From: Vibrio orientalis CIP 102891 = ATCC 33934
GTDB lineage: Bacteria > Pseudomonadota > Gammaproteobacteria > Enterobacterales > Vibrionaceae
DNA: 64,000 bases
Reading direction: 5' to 3'
Assembly (NCBI RefSeq): GCF_000176235.1
Contig: NZ_ACZV01000005.1
Location: 62,001 to 126,000, forward strand
Numbering within the stretch: position 1 is the stretch's first letter; every line of letters begins with the position of its first letter. Made by a program: the position numbers and the translations under genes. The notes under the pieces are model-generated. The model ran no database searches, had not been told where the DNA came from, and saw only the letters and a list, made by a program, of their open reading frames with translations. Positions 16,897-25,163 of the stretch are shown piece after piece.

Positions 16897-17350
16897 CTCA
16901 ATATTCTCTGCTTGTTTGACGAGTCGGTTGCATATCATCGTTAAGCCCAGTCTCACCTAAGTTTCCCTTCGGATAACTAAAGTTAAACGCCCGTTTGAAA
17001 CGGTTTTACAGTCCCAATTTCACTGTAATTAAATTACGTAAGTAGTTACGTTTTGGTGATCGAAATCAATGGTTTGTGTGTTGCGGAATAAAACTTCGAA
17101 TTTAACGTTTTGTTTACTTTAGTACTTTTACTCTAGCGTGGTTTGGTATAGCTTAAATACAAGCCCAGTAAGACTTATGTCTAGATTGAAAAGCTTATCT
17201 CAGTCAGTCAATCTAACTGGCAAGACAACAAGAAACCTAGTCAGGTGACAATCAGTAAGGATGTTTGATTGTTGTTTGATAGTTACAAATGTAATTAAGG
17301 TGACGTTCCGCTCGATGTGTTTATCGAAAGGTTCATAAAGGAAAAAGATT
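16897..17350 (+). promoter_or_regulatory. Long aceB upstream region without genes
   Basis: About 450 bp with no convincing gene. It holds a CGTTTGAAACG palindrome near 17000, short repeats of TTACGTAAGTAGTTACG near 17035, and an AT-rich promoter-like part around 17100-17160. The aceB ribosome site, AAGGA, is at its end. The length suggests complex control of the glyoxylate operon. Confidence 0.4.
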
Positions 17351-18997
17351 ATGCTTGCTAATACACCAGATAGAGACAAAACAACAGTAGAAGCCCAAGA
17401 AACCCTACTAAACGAAGGCATGCTTAGTGTTACTGGTACCCTTTCACCAGAACACCAAGCGATTTTCCCTGTTGAAGCCCAAACTTTTTTATCTCTGCTG
17501 TGTGACAAGTTCGCTAGTCAGGTCGAACAACTGCTTACTGCTCGTGAAGAGAAGCAAGCAAAGATCGATGCTGGTGAGCTGCCGGATTTCCTAGAGGATA
17601 CGCTAGATATCCGTGAAGGAAGCTGGAAGATCCAAGGGATTCCACAAGATCTACAAGATCGCCGAGTAGAAATCACCGGTCCTACAGACCGTAAAATGGT
17701 GATTAATGCTTTGAATGCCAATGTAAAAGTATTCATGGCGGACTTTGAAGATTCGATGGCTCCCGCTTGGAACAAGGTGCTGGATGGACAGATTAACTTG
17801 CGCGATGCAGTTAACGGCGACATCAGCTATACCAATCCGGTTAATGGCAAGCACTATGCGTTGGAGTCTGATCCAGCGGTTTTAATCTGCCGAGTACGTG
17901 GTCTACATCTAAAAGAAAAACACGTGACATTTAACGGTCAGATTATCCCAGGGGCGCTGTTTGACTTTGCGCTTTACTTTTACAACAACTACGCCAAATT
18001 GTTGAATAAAGGCAGTGGTCCCTACTTTTATATTCCTAAGTTGCAGTCTCATAAAGAAGCGCAGTGGTGGAGCCAAGTATTCCACTTCACGGAAGATTAC
18101 TTCGGCCTAGATACTGGCACGATAAAGGCAACCGTTCTGATTGAAACTTTGCCTGCTGTGTTTGAGATGGATGAAATTCTGTTCTCACTCAAAGAGCACA
18201 TTGTTGGCCTTAATTGTGGCCGCTGGGACTACATCTTTAGCTACATCAAAACCTTGAAGAAACACCCCGATCGCGTGCTGCCGGATCGTCAGGTGGTGAC
18301 AATGGATAAGCCGTTCCTGAATGCCTACTCGCGTTTACTTGTTCGTACTTGTCACAAACGTGGTGCTTTCGCTATGGGAGGTATGGCCGCCTTTATCCCA
18401 GCGAAAGACCCACAAACCAATCAGCAGGTGCTCGATAAGGTACATAACGATAAGTCGTTAGAAGCAAACAATGGGCATGACGGTACATGGGTTGCTCATC
18501 CAGGCTTAGCTGATACTGCTCTGGCTGTATTTGACTTGGCATTAGGAGAGCGCACTAACCAACTAAACGTATCACGACATCAAGATGCGCCGGTTACCGC
18601 AGAAGATCTTCTTGCGCCATGTGATGGTGAGATCACTGAACAAGGCATGCGTCATAACATTCGTGTTGCGCTGCAATACATCGAAGCATGGATCTCTGGC
18701 AATGGCTGTGTACCTATTTACGGCTTGATGGAAGATGCGGCAACCGCAGAAATCTCCCGCGCCTCAATCTGGCAATGGATTCAGCATGGTAAGGCGCTCG
18801 ATAACGGCCAAACGGTCACTAATGAACTGTTTGAGCTCTACCTTGCGGAAGAAATTGAAGTAGTGAAAGAGGAAGTAGGGCAAGAGCGCTACGAGTCTGG
18901 ACGCTTTGAAGAAGCCGCTGTGCTGATGGCGAAATTGACCACCAGTGATGAATTAACCAATTTCTTAACTATTCCAGGTTACGACTACTTGGACTAA
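17351..18997 (+). CDS. aceB: Malate synthase A
   Basis: Condenses glyoxylate with acetyl-CoA to malate, the second step of the glyoxylate shunt. The 548 residues fit the A isoform (GlcB is about 720). Family blocks are FMADFEDSMAPAWNKVLDGQINLRD around residue 130, LICRVRGLHLKEKHV, VLIETLPAVFEMDEIL, GLNCGRWDYIFSYIK and the C-terminal NGCVPIYGLMEDAATAEISR with acid/base residues. It has its own long upstream region and is followed by aceA after 153 bp. Confidence 0.97.
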   Translation: MLANTPDRDKTTVEAQETLLNEGMLSVTGTLSPEHQAIFPVEAQTFLSLLCDKFASQVEQLLTAREEKQAKIDAGELPDFLEDTLDIREGSWKIQGIPQDLQDRRVEITGPTDRKMVINALNANVKVFMADFEDSMAPAWNKVLDGQINLRDAVNGDISYTNPVNGKHYALESDPAVLICRVRGLHLKEKHVTFNGQIIPGALFDFALYFYNNYAKLLNKGSGPYFYIPKLQSHKEAQWWSQVFHFTEDYFGLDTGTIKATVLIETLPAVFEMDEILFSLKEHIVGLNCGRWDYIFSYIKTLKKHPDRVLPDRQVVTMDKPFLNAYSRLLVRTCHKRGAFAMGGMAAFIPAKDPQTNQQVLDKVHNDKSLEANNGHDGTWVAHPGLADTALAVFDLALGERTNQLNVSRHQDAPVTAEDLLAPCDGEITEQGMRHNIRVALQYIEAWISGNGCVPIYGLMEDAATAEISRASIWQWIQHGKALDNGQTVTNELFELYLAEEIEVVKEEVGQERYESGRFEEAAVLMAKLTTSDELTNFLTIPGYDYLD

Positions 18998-19004
18998 AGG
19001 ACTC

Positions 19005-19030
19005 TGTCATCCTCACTATAGGGAATGACA
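19005..19030. repeat. Fragment of a dispersed intergenic repeat
   Basis: Read on the minus strand it is TTGTCATTCC followed by a CTATAGTGAGG-like piece, closely similar to part of the longer repeat at 34260-34345. TGTCAT (19005-19010) and ATGACA (19025-19030) form its stem. It lies between aceB and aceA and may affect the relative mRNA level. Confidence 0.55.
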
Positions 19031-19150
19031 AACATATTCAAACAATAACGTGAATCGTCTGCGGCAGAGCAGGAAGTACTGCCAAGGAACAAGGAAACAT
19101 AGCGCCCGTTACATAACATAAGAAGCGCTCATCAAAAGAGGGATAAACCG

Positions 19151-20464
19151 ATGACTAACTTAACTCGCCGCCAACAAATCGAAGCTCTGGAAAAAGACTG
19201 GGCAACTAATCCACGCTGGAAGAACGTTAAGCGTCCTTACTCAGCAGACGAAGTGGTAGAACTACGAGGCTCTATGGTGCCAGCGAATACTATCGCGCAG
19301 CGTGGTGCAGACAAGCTATGGTCACTGGTTAACGGTGATGCGAAGAAAGGCTATGTGAACTGTTTAGGTGCACTTACAGGTGGCCAAGCGGTTCAACAAG
19401 CGAAAGCAGGCATCGAAGCGATTTACCTATCAGGCTGGCAGGTAGCAGCAGATAACAACACTGCTTCAACTATGTACCCTGACCAATCACTATACCCAGT
19501 AGATTCTGTTCCTTCAGTGGTTAAGCGTATCAATAACTCATTCCGCCGTGCTGACCAAATTCAGTGGTCAAATGGTAAGTCGCCAGAATCTGAAGGTGGT
19601 ATTGATTACTTCCTACCAATCGTAGCGGATGCTGAAGCAGGCTTTGGTGGTGTACTTAACGCTTACGAACTAATGAAATCGATGATTGATGCAGGTGCTG
19701 CAGGTGTTCACTTCGAAGACCAATTAGCGTCAGTGAAGAAGTGTGGCCACATGGGCGGTAAAGTACTAGTCCCAACTCAAGAAGCGGTGCAAAAGCTAGT
19801 TGCAGCTCGTCTCGCGGCAGATGTATCAGGAACGACAACATTAGTTATCGCTCGTACCGATGCAAACGCAGCTGACTTGATTACGTCAGATTGTGATTCA
19901 TACGATGCGGACTTCATCGAAGGTGAACGTACCCAAGAAGGTTTCTACCGTGTTCGTGCTGGCATTGACCAAGCTATCTCTCGCGGTCTAGCTTATGCGC
20001 CATACGCTGACCTAATCTGGTGTGAAACAGCTACGCCGTGTCTAGAAGAAGCACGCAAGTTTGCTGAAGCGATTCATGCGGAATACCCAGGACAATTGTT
20101 AGCTTACAACTGTTCACCTTCATTCAACTGGGAGAAAAACCTAGATGCAGAGACGATTGCTAAGTTCCAGCAAGAACTATCTGATATGGGATACAAGTAC
20201 CAGTTCATCACGCTAGCAGGTATCCACAACATGTGGTTCAACATGTTCGAACTTGCGCATGATTACGCACAAGGTGAAGGTATGCGCCACTACGTTGAGA
20301 AAGTTCAACGTCCTGAGTTCCAAGCGGCAGAAAAAGGTTACACCTTCGTAGCTCACCAACAAGAAGTGGGTACAGGTTACTTCGATAAGATGACTAACAC
20401 GATTCAAGGTGGTAACTCTTCAGTCACTGCATTGACGGGGTCAACCGAAGAAGACCAATTCTAA
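19151..20464 (+). CDS. aceA: Isocitrate lyase
   Basis: Splits isocitrate to glyoxylate and succinate, the first enzyme of the glyoxylate shunt used on acetate and fatty acids. The 437 residues agree with the E. coli enzyme (434). The catalytic loop KKCGHMGGK is near residue 195, the metal-binding stretch [11 protein letters not shown] near residue 157, and [12 protein letters not shown] and [11 protein letters not shown] follow. It is downstream of aceB with AGAGGGATAAACCG before the ATG. No aceK gene follows. Confidence 0.98.
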   Translation: MTNLTRRQQIEALEKDWATNPRWKNVKRPYSADEVVELRGSMVPANTIAQRGADKLWSLVNGDAKKGYVNCLGALTGGQAVQQAKAGIEAIYLSGWQVAADNNTASTMYPDQSLYPVDSVPSVVKRINNSFRRADQIQWSNGKSPESEGGIDYFLPIVADAEAGFGGVLNAYELMKSMIDAGAAGVHFEDQLASVKKCGHMGGKVLVPTQEAVQKLVAARLAADVSGTTTLVIARTDANAADLITSDCDSYDADFIEGERTQEGFYRVRAGIDQAISRGLAYAPYADLIWCETATPCLEEARKFAEAIHAEYPGQLLAYNCSPSFNWEKNLDAETIAKFQQELSDMGYKYQFITLAGIHNMWFNMFELAHDYAQGEGMRHYVEKVQRPEFQAAEKGYTFVAHQQEVGTGYFDKMTNTIQGGNSSVTALTGSTEEDQF

Positions 20465-20489
20465 GAATCCCTAGCCATTAGTACCGCAT

Positions 20490-20525
20490 CTAGTGAGCCA
20501 TAATACGCAGGCTTTGGCTCACTAG
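20490..20525 (+). terminator. First hairpin after aceA
   Basis: CTAGTGAGCC (20490-20499) pairs perfectly with GGCTCACTAG (20516-20525) around a 16 nt loop. There is no T tract, so it may stabilise the mRNA end rather than terminate. Confidence 0.4.
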
Positions 20526-20573
20526 ACTTTGGGTATGGATATTCTGTTTAGGCATAAACTTTGACATGCTTTT

Positions 20574-20597
20574 GAGCGGCTTTCGCCGCTCTTTTTT
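20574..20597 (+). terminator. Terminator of aceBA
   Basis: GAGCGGC (20574-20580) and GCCGCTC (20585-20591) form a stem across a TTTC loop, followed by six T residues. Confidence 0.9.
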
Positions 20598-20995
20598 ATT
20601 GGTGCGCTCTATTTACACATGAATGCAATTTATAGAGGTATTAGATAAAAGAAAGAATCACCTTGGTAGTACAAAAAGACTACCAAAGTGACGACCAGAA
20701 TAGCGATGACTAAACCGGATTAAATAAGCTTTTGACACAATAACATAGTGTTATTCGCAGTCATTAAAAGCTAATTCCAGACCATAAAAAGGGGGAGTGG
20801 TCTGGTTAAACACCAACATCTTCATATAATCACATCTAATTTATAGAAGTAAGAGCATCGATATACTAATGCTAACTCGATATGCTCTAGTATTTCTTTA
20901 GGCATTGTTTGGCTATTTATTCCATACATGCTAATTATACTAGTGTTTTTAATGCTAACTTTCGAAATAGGAGTTGATTACCTGAGGGGTTGGTA
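20598..20995. other. AT-rich gap with two strong hairpins
   Basis: There is no gene in about 400 bp. TCACCTTGGTAGT (20658-20670) pairs with ACTACCAAAGTGA (20679-20691) with one mismatch across 8 nt. CCAGACCA (20777-20784) pairs with TGGTCTGG (20798-20805) around a loop that contains GGGGGAG. They do not look like terminators. A small RNA or a structured leader is possible. A TATACT box lies near 20937, before the small gene. Confidence 0.45.
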
Positions 20996-21187
20996 ATGTC
21001 TGTAAATTTTGAAAACTACAGTGCTTTGAAAATACTATTTATGGAATGTGAGCAGAGATTAGCTCGCTCTCATACAAAGCCTGAAGAGTTAACAATTGAT
21101 GGTGTCTATTTACTTATAGATTGCATATACAGAGAACATAAGGTTAACGCTTATAGCAAGGATTTGAGCAAGAGTCACATAAAGTAA
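20996..21187 (+). CDS. Small hypothetical protein (63 residues)
   Basis: I do not recognise it. The ATG at 20996 has GAGGGG at 20984-20989, a good ribosome site, and this supports a real gene; the in-frame TTG at 20990 overlaps that site and is rejected. The protein looks helical and charged, with FENYSALKILFMECEQRL and ELTIDGVYLLIDCIYREH, and has no signal peptide. Its 3' end overlaps the convergent regulator gene by 44 bp. It may belong with the regulator/EAL group to its right, but no family is evident. Confidence 0.5.
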   Translation: MSVNFENYSALKILFMECEQRLARSHTKPEELTIDGVYLLIDCIYREHKVNAYSKDLSKSHIK

Positions 21188-22109
21188 GTATTTTAATGAC
21201 CTCTTTATTTGCTAGAAGGTCACTTGTGTCAATAGACATGATCACACGAGAGTACTTTTTTGAACCGACTTTTACAATTCCAAGGTCAGATGGTTCCTCA
21301 TACGCTGTGATCTTAAAGTTTAGGCTTTCCAAAAACTTTACCGTGGAATCAACGGCCACAGAAACATAGTAACTATAGATGTTGGATCTTCTTGCTAAAT
21401 AATTGAATTCACTCACTATTTGTCTTCTTAATACCTTTTCATTTAGGGAGAACTTATTGAAGCTAAAATAAGCATATGTCTTTTGCTTAGTGTAAGCTGA
21501 TGCTTTATTTAGATCGATGTTGTAACCCTGCTCGAGGAACAGTTTTTCGATCGTGTTTTTTTCGAAAGTGAACGCAATATTGTGACCAAGTATATTGTTG
21601 CTAAACATATCAACATATTTACACCCAATTGCCTTCTCTGCTTTATAGCTGCTCTCCAAATCCACACTTTTTAAGGCATCTTTTAAGTAACTGATTTTAT
21701 AGTGGTAATTTCTAAGTTTATCAATCATTGGATCTTGTCTGGTGCTAATAAGCGGCTTTTCGATAATGAGGAATTGATTAAAGTACGGAACGTAATCGTA
21801 ATTTGCTGAGGTGATACGAGCGGACAGCGATTGAAATTTTTTTCGCATGCTTACGTTGAAGTTATCGAGAGTTGCGTCGCTAGGGAGCGAAATAATAAAG
21901 TCGTAGAGGTCTGTTTCTAAGCATCTAAGGATACGTAAGCATTTACTTGGAGTTGGTGTTGTTACGCCTCGTTCCCATCGGCTAATGGTTACAGTATCTA
22001 CGCTAGAGAGCTCTTCACTTGATAAGTTCAACTTAGTGGCAAGATCTGCCTGACTGTCATTGTTCTCAAGTCGAATGTTTTTAAGTAGTTGGCCAAATGT
22101 ATAAACCAT
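21144..22109 (-). CDS. XRE-type regulator with C-terminal GNAT/LuxI-like domain (copy 1)
   Basis: 321 residues. Residues 5-70 form an XRE helix-turn-helix: QADLATKLNL, then TVTISRWERGVTTPTPSKCLRIL. Residues 155-310 contain an alternating strand-helix pattern: a KAIGCKYVD strand, a GHNIAF strand, FSFNKFS, a long helix with RRQIVSEFNYLARRS, then YYVSVAVDSTVKFLESLNFK and KYSRVIMSID. The string V-x-V-then-FLESLNF matches the end of GNAT acyltransferases (FYEKLGF) and of LuxI proteins (ERFLKRI). The domain call is by eye. It is 45-50% similar in key blocks to the next gene, clearly a paralogue. AGAGG precedes the ATG at 22109. Confidence 0.7.
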   Translation of the reverse strand: MVYTFGQLLKNIRLENNDSQADLATKLNLSSEELSSVDTVTISRWERGVTTPTPSKCLRILRCLETDLYDFIISLPSDATLDNFNVSMRKKFQSLSARITSANYDYVPYFNQFLIIEKPLISTRQDPMIDKLRNYHYKISYLKDALKSVDLESSYKAEKAIGCKYVDMFSNNILGHNIAFTFEKNTIEKLFLEQGYNIDLNKASAYTKQKTYAYFSFNKFSLNEKVLRRQIVSEFNYLARRSNIYSYYVSVAVDSTVKFLESLNFKITAYEEPSDLGIVKVGSKKYSRVIMSIDTSDLLANKEVIKILTLCDSCSNPCYKR

Positions 22110-22312
22110 TCACATAAACCTCTAGTTATTCATGTTAGATATTTACTTCAATTATCCAAATGTTTAACAGTGTAGGTGTAGGCATTTATTATTTTCTTTT
22201 TTTGTGATTGCCTATCTTTGGTTTGACTGGTTATATACGAAGTGAGTACCATTAGTAAACAAGTTGTTTATGCATTGCGTTATTTTTAGTTTGTTTAAAT
22301 TACTCCTTTGAA

Positions 22313-23236
22313 TCAATCTATAAGTAGGCTTAGTAATTCGTTATTACTAAGAAGTAGTGATGAGTCGATACCTAGCAATACTCTCTTGTAATAATTACTC
22401 CCTACTTTGCACCCATTTTTAGATGTTTTCGTATCGTAAGCAATAGTTTCAAATCCTAGCTGGTGCATAAAGTCAAAAGCTTCAGGGTTTTCTACACAAA
22501 TATAGTAATTATGGACATTAGCATGTGTAGCTAAGTTTTTTAATTGAGACGAAAATTGTGTTTTGAATACATCAAGGCTAGATGAAAATCGGATGGCATT
22601 TAAACACGAAAGTGTCTGTGTTGGGGTGTATTTTACTGCTTGAGTAACATCTATAAATACAGAGTTTTTTTTCACGGAACTTTCGATAAAACCACCATCA
22701 AAGATGAGACTAACAGAGTGTCCGATAAGAGCCTTAGTGTCTTTGTTGATGAACTTTTTTCCAATTGCTTTTTTGTCCCGGTGATATTGATAAAGATTAA
22801 TGTCGAAAAGACCAGGATATCCAATATCTAGTTCGGTGTGAAGATACTTGATGTCGTCAATTGTGTGATCATTAGGAGCATCAAATAGAGGCATTTCCTC
22901 GATGGCAATTTTTTTCTCTATTGCGGTTTTTTTATAGCTAGCTGTCGCCAAGCGAATATTGACATTTTGGAAACGTGTATACAGTAGTCTATTGAGCTTG
23001 TCACTACTAATAGGGTGGTTGAGTGACTTTAAATAAGGCATCAAGTCTGTAGTAAAGCAACGGAGTATCCGAAGTTGCTTTGAGAGCGTCGGTTTTATTA
23101 TTCCTCTTTCCCAGCGACTTACAGTGTTGGCATCGATAGATAAAAACTCATCGCTGGCTAGGTTAAGTTTTGTGGCCAGCTGATGTTGGCTTAAATTAAG
23201 GTTTTTTCTTAATATTCTCAGGTGCTTAGAAAACAT
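22313..23236 (-). CDS. XRE-type regulator with C-terminal GNAT/LuxI-like domain (copy 2)
   Basis: 307 residues, paralogous to the gene at 21144 over the full length. The helix-turn-helix is NLSQHQLATKLNL, then ANTVSRWERGIIKPTLSKQLRIL. The C-terminal domain shares KAIGKKFI, IGHSVSLIFD, a RFSSS strand, YYICVENPEAFDFMHQLGFE, GCKVGSNYYKRVLLGID. The region from 22110 to 22312 separates the two and has no gene. A TATAAT with extended -10 TGG lies only 9 bp before the ATG, so the mRNA should be almost leaderless. It is divergent from the EAL gene at 23389. Whether the acyltransferase-like domain is catalytic is unknown. Confidence 0.7.
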   Translation of the reverse strand: MFSKHLRILRKNLNLSQHQLATKLNLASDEFLSIDANTVSRWERGIIKPTLSKQLRILRCFTTDLMPYLKSLNHPISSDKLNRLLYTRFQNVNIRLATASYKKTAIEKKIAIEEMPLFDAPNDHTIDDIKYLHTELDIGYPGLFDINLYQYHRDKKAIGKKFINKDTKALIGHSVSLIFDGGFIESSVKKNSVFIDVTQAVKYTPTQTLSCLNAIRFSSSLDVFKTQFSSQLKNLATHANVHNYYICVENPEAFDFMHQLGFETIAYDTKTSKNGCKVGSNYYKRVLLGIDSSLLLSNNELLSLLID

Positions 23237-23245
23237 GATTGACGA

Positions 23246-23254
23246 ATTATACCA
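23246..23254 (-). promoter_or_regulatory. Extended -10 promoter giving a leaderless mRNA
   Basis: Read on the minus strand it is TGGTATAAT, an extended -10. The hexamer (23246-23251) is separated from the start codon of the regulator (23234-23236) by 9 bp, so transcription should begin about 2-4 nt before the ATG. No ribosome site fits. Confidence 0.55.
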
Positions 23255-23388
23255 AGTGTAAAATAGTAAATTTTCTGAGTAAGTATAGAGTAATTAGGCA
23301 GATCAGCACATTGTTTTAATTCATATGCTGTTTTTTCCATTTAATGATGAAATAGACTTGATAGTGATCTTACCTTGGAGTTAAGCAT

Positions 23389-24117
23389 ATGTTGGCATGT
23401 AAACTCGATTCTAGCTATTTCAATGTATTAATGAAAGATATCTATAATGGCAAGTTCTATCCTGTATTTCAGCCGATATTTTCTACGGATAATAGAAGGA
23501 TTGTAGGTTACGAAGTATTAGGTCGTTGGGACAATGCTCATTCTGTTGAGCAATCTATGAAGTACTTAGAAGAAAACAATGGAATTAATTACTTTTCCCG
23601 AATGTTTATGAAAAAACTTTGCATGGTGTTGGATCATAAGAGTATTGAAAAAGAGATGTTTATATCCATTAACATTTCACCTTCCCATTTAGCCAGTCAT
23701 TTATTTTTATTGGATACTTTTAAAATTATAAGAAAGTGTCAAGATTTAGGTATTCACTTATGGTTCGAGCTAACTGAGCATACTAGCTACCCAAAAGGTG
23801 AAGAGTTCAACCTTATGATCCTAAATATAAATTTCTGTAAATCTTCGGGTGTTAAATTTGCTATTGATGACTTTGGTACGGGTGCACATCATGATGAAGA
23901 GTGCATTAAGATCGTAAAGCCAAGTATTGTTAAGCTAGATAAAGCATTTCTGAGAAAAAAGGAGATCTCAGAATGGAATGGTATTAATAATCTGGCCTCA
24001 AAGTACAAGTTTGACCTTGTTGCTGAGGGGGTGGAGGGGTTGTCTGACTGGGAGTTTTTAAAAGAACAAAAAGTTAATTTTGCTCAAGGCTACTACTTAG
24101 GGAGACCATATCAATGA
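23389..24117 (+). CDS. Stand-alone EAL-domain c-di-GMP phosphodiesterase
   Basis: 242 residues that are nearly all EAL domain; no signal peptide, membrane segment or sensor domain. Catalytic positions are all kept: E42 (written EVL), N95 in FISINISPSH, E127 in FELTE, D160-D161 in IDDFGTG, K182 in VKLDK, E213 and E216 in VAEGVEG, and Q233 in FAQGYYLGRP. It should hydrolyse c-di-GMP to pGpG. After DDFGTG the loop is AHHDEE in place of the usual YSSLS, a change near the dimer/loop-6 region. GGAG lies before the ATG at 23389. It is divergent from the GNAT-like regulator and upstream of the short calcium lipoprotein on the same strand. Confidence 0.9.
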   Translation: MLACKLDSSYFNVLMKDIYNGKFYPVFQPIFSTDNRRIVGYEVLGRWDNAHSVEQSMKYLEENNGINYFSRMFMKKLCMVLDHKSIEKEMFISINISPSHLASHLFLLDTFKIIRKCQDLGIHLWFELTEHTSYPKGEEFNLMILNINFCKSSGVKFAIDDFGTGAHHDEECIKIVKPSIVKLDKAFLRKKEISEWNGINNLASKYKFDLVAEGVEGLSDWEFLKEQKVNFAQGYYLGRPYQ

Positions 24118-24292
24118 GTGGTAGGAAAATTTGCTATTAATATAATCCTTGTTTCAATTACGATATTAATAATTAAGCAATAATTGTCTGAGCTAAGTAT
24201 CTGCTCCATGTTTCGTAAGTTATGACATCCATACCTTAAGTGGCTAGCGCAGTGTTGTAATTGGAACGTTGAGCTTATGGGAGTTAGGGTAA

Positions 24293-25096
24293 ATGAATAG
24301 AATTAATAATATCTCTGCACCTAAGTTGTTCTTGGCTTTATTTACTAGTAACGTTTTGGTCGGATGCCACGAAGTTGAGATAAACCGAATGTCTGAAGGA
24401 GGGCGCGTTGTAGTGCATCCCACGGACATAAAACTTGCTGGTGGTGAGTTTGATTCGGATGGTGACGGAATTCCTGACAATTTAGAGTTAGAGATGGGAC
24501 TAGAACCGACTAAGAAAGATAGTGACGATGATGGTATTTCAGACGGTCTTGAAGACAGCGACGGTGATGGGATAACGAATATAGTGGAGGTTAAGCTTGG
24601 TCTTTATCCTTATATGCCTCGAAGTGATCGAATTCACCATGACACTAAGGTGGACTCTGACTCAGATGGTATCCCTGACTATATAGAATGGAACGTTGGC
24701 CTCAATCATCAAAAAGCTGAAACGATTTCCCGACAACAGGATTATATGGTCGATACAGATGGTGATGGGATTCCCAACTATCTAGAATTTCTAGTTAACC
24801 TCGATCACTCAATGTTAATGACCTTCTCAGAGTATGCTGACCAACAGGTTGATCGTGACAGAAACGGTGTTCCTGACTATATGGAGGTGGATAGCGATAG
24901 TGATGGCGTTAATGACTATCTTGAGCTTGAAATTGGTACCAACCCATTCACACCACAAACTCTAGTTGGGTCTGCAGATTTAAGCGTGGACAACGATGGT
25001 AATGGGATTCCAGATTACGCTGAAGTGGATACAGATCGGGATGGGACTCCTGATTATCTTGTATTATGGTTAGCTTCAAATGCAAACCATCATTGA
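24293..25096 (+). CDS. Short calcium-repeat (TSP3-like) lipoprotein
   Basis: 267 residues. The N-terminus has a hydrophobic run and lipobox LVGC with Cys-25. About nine Asp loops such as DSDGDGIPD follow. It parallels the first 230 residues of the large lipoprotein at 8336 block by block: the same spacing of the first two loops, then YPYMPRSDRIHHDTKVDSDSD against LDPLSQRSDGRFHDLTLDRDN (shown in part), the same PDYMEVDSDSDG and a diverged copy of the PFDPET block. It then stops with LWLASNANHH and lacks the Ig-like and C-terminal domains. A perfect hairpin follows directly, so it seems a complete short gene. It is 175 bp downstream of the EAL gene. Confidence 0.85.
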   Translation: MNRINNISAPKLFLALFTSNVLVGCHEVEINRMSEGGRVVVHPTDIKLAGGEFDSDGDGIPDNLELEMGLEPTKKDSDDDGISDGLEDSDGDGITNIVEVKLGLYPYMPRSDRIHHDTKVDSDSDGIPDYIEWNVGLNHQKAETISRQQDYMVDTDGDGIPNYLEFLVNLDHSMLMTFSEYADQQVDRDRNGVPDYMEVDSDSDGVNDYLELEIGTNPFTPQTLVGSADLSVDNDGNGIPDYAEVDTDRDGTPDYLVLWLASNANHH

Positions 25097-25124
25097 TTAT
25101 AAGCAATTCCGCTGTGATTGACGA

Positions 25125-25156
25125 AGATAGAAAGGGAGTCCTCTCCCTTTCTATCT
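25125..25156. terminator. Hairpin between the short lipoprotein and the chemoreceptor
   Basis: A perfect 14 bp stem, AGATAGAAAGGGAG (25125-25138) with CTCCCTTTCTATCT (25143-25156) across TCCT. T tracts are poor on both sides, yet the position between convergent genes suits a bidirectional terminator. Confidence 0.7.
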
Positions 25157-25163
25157 GCTTTAG

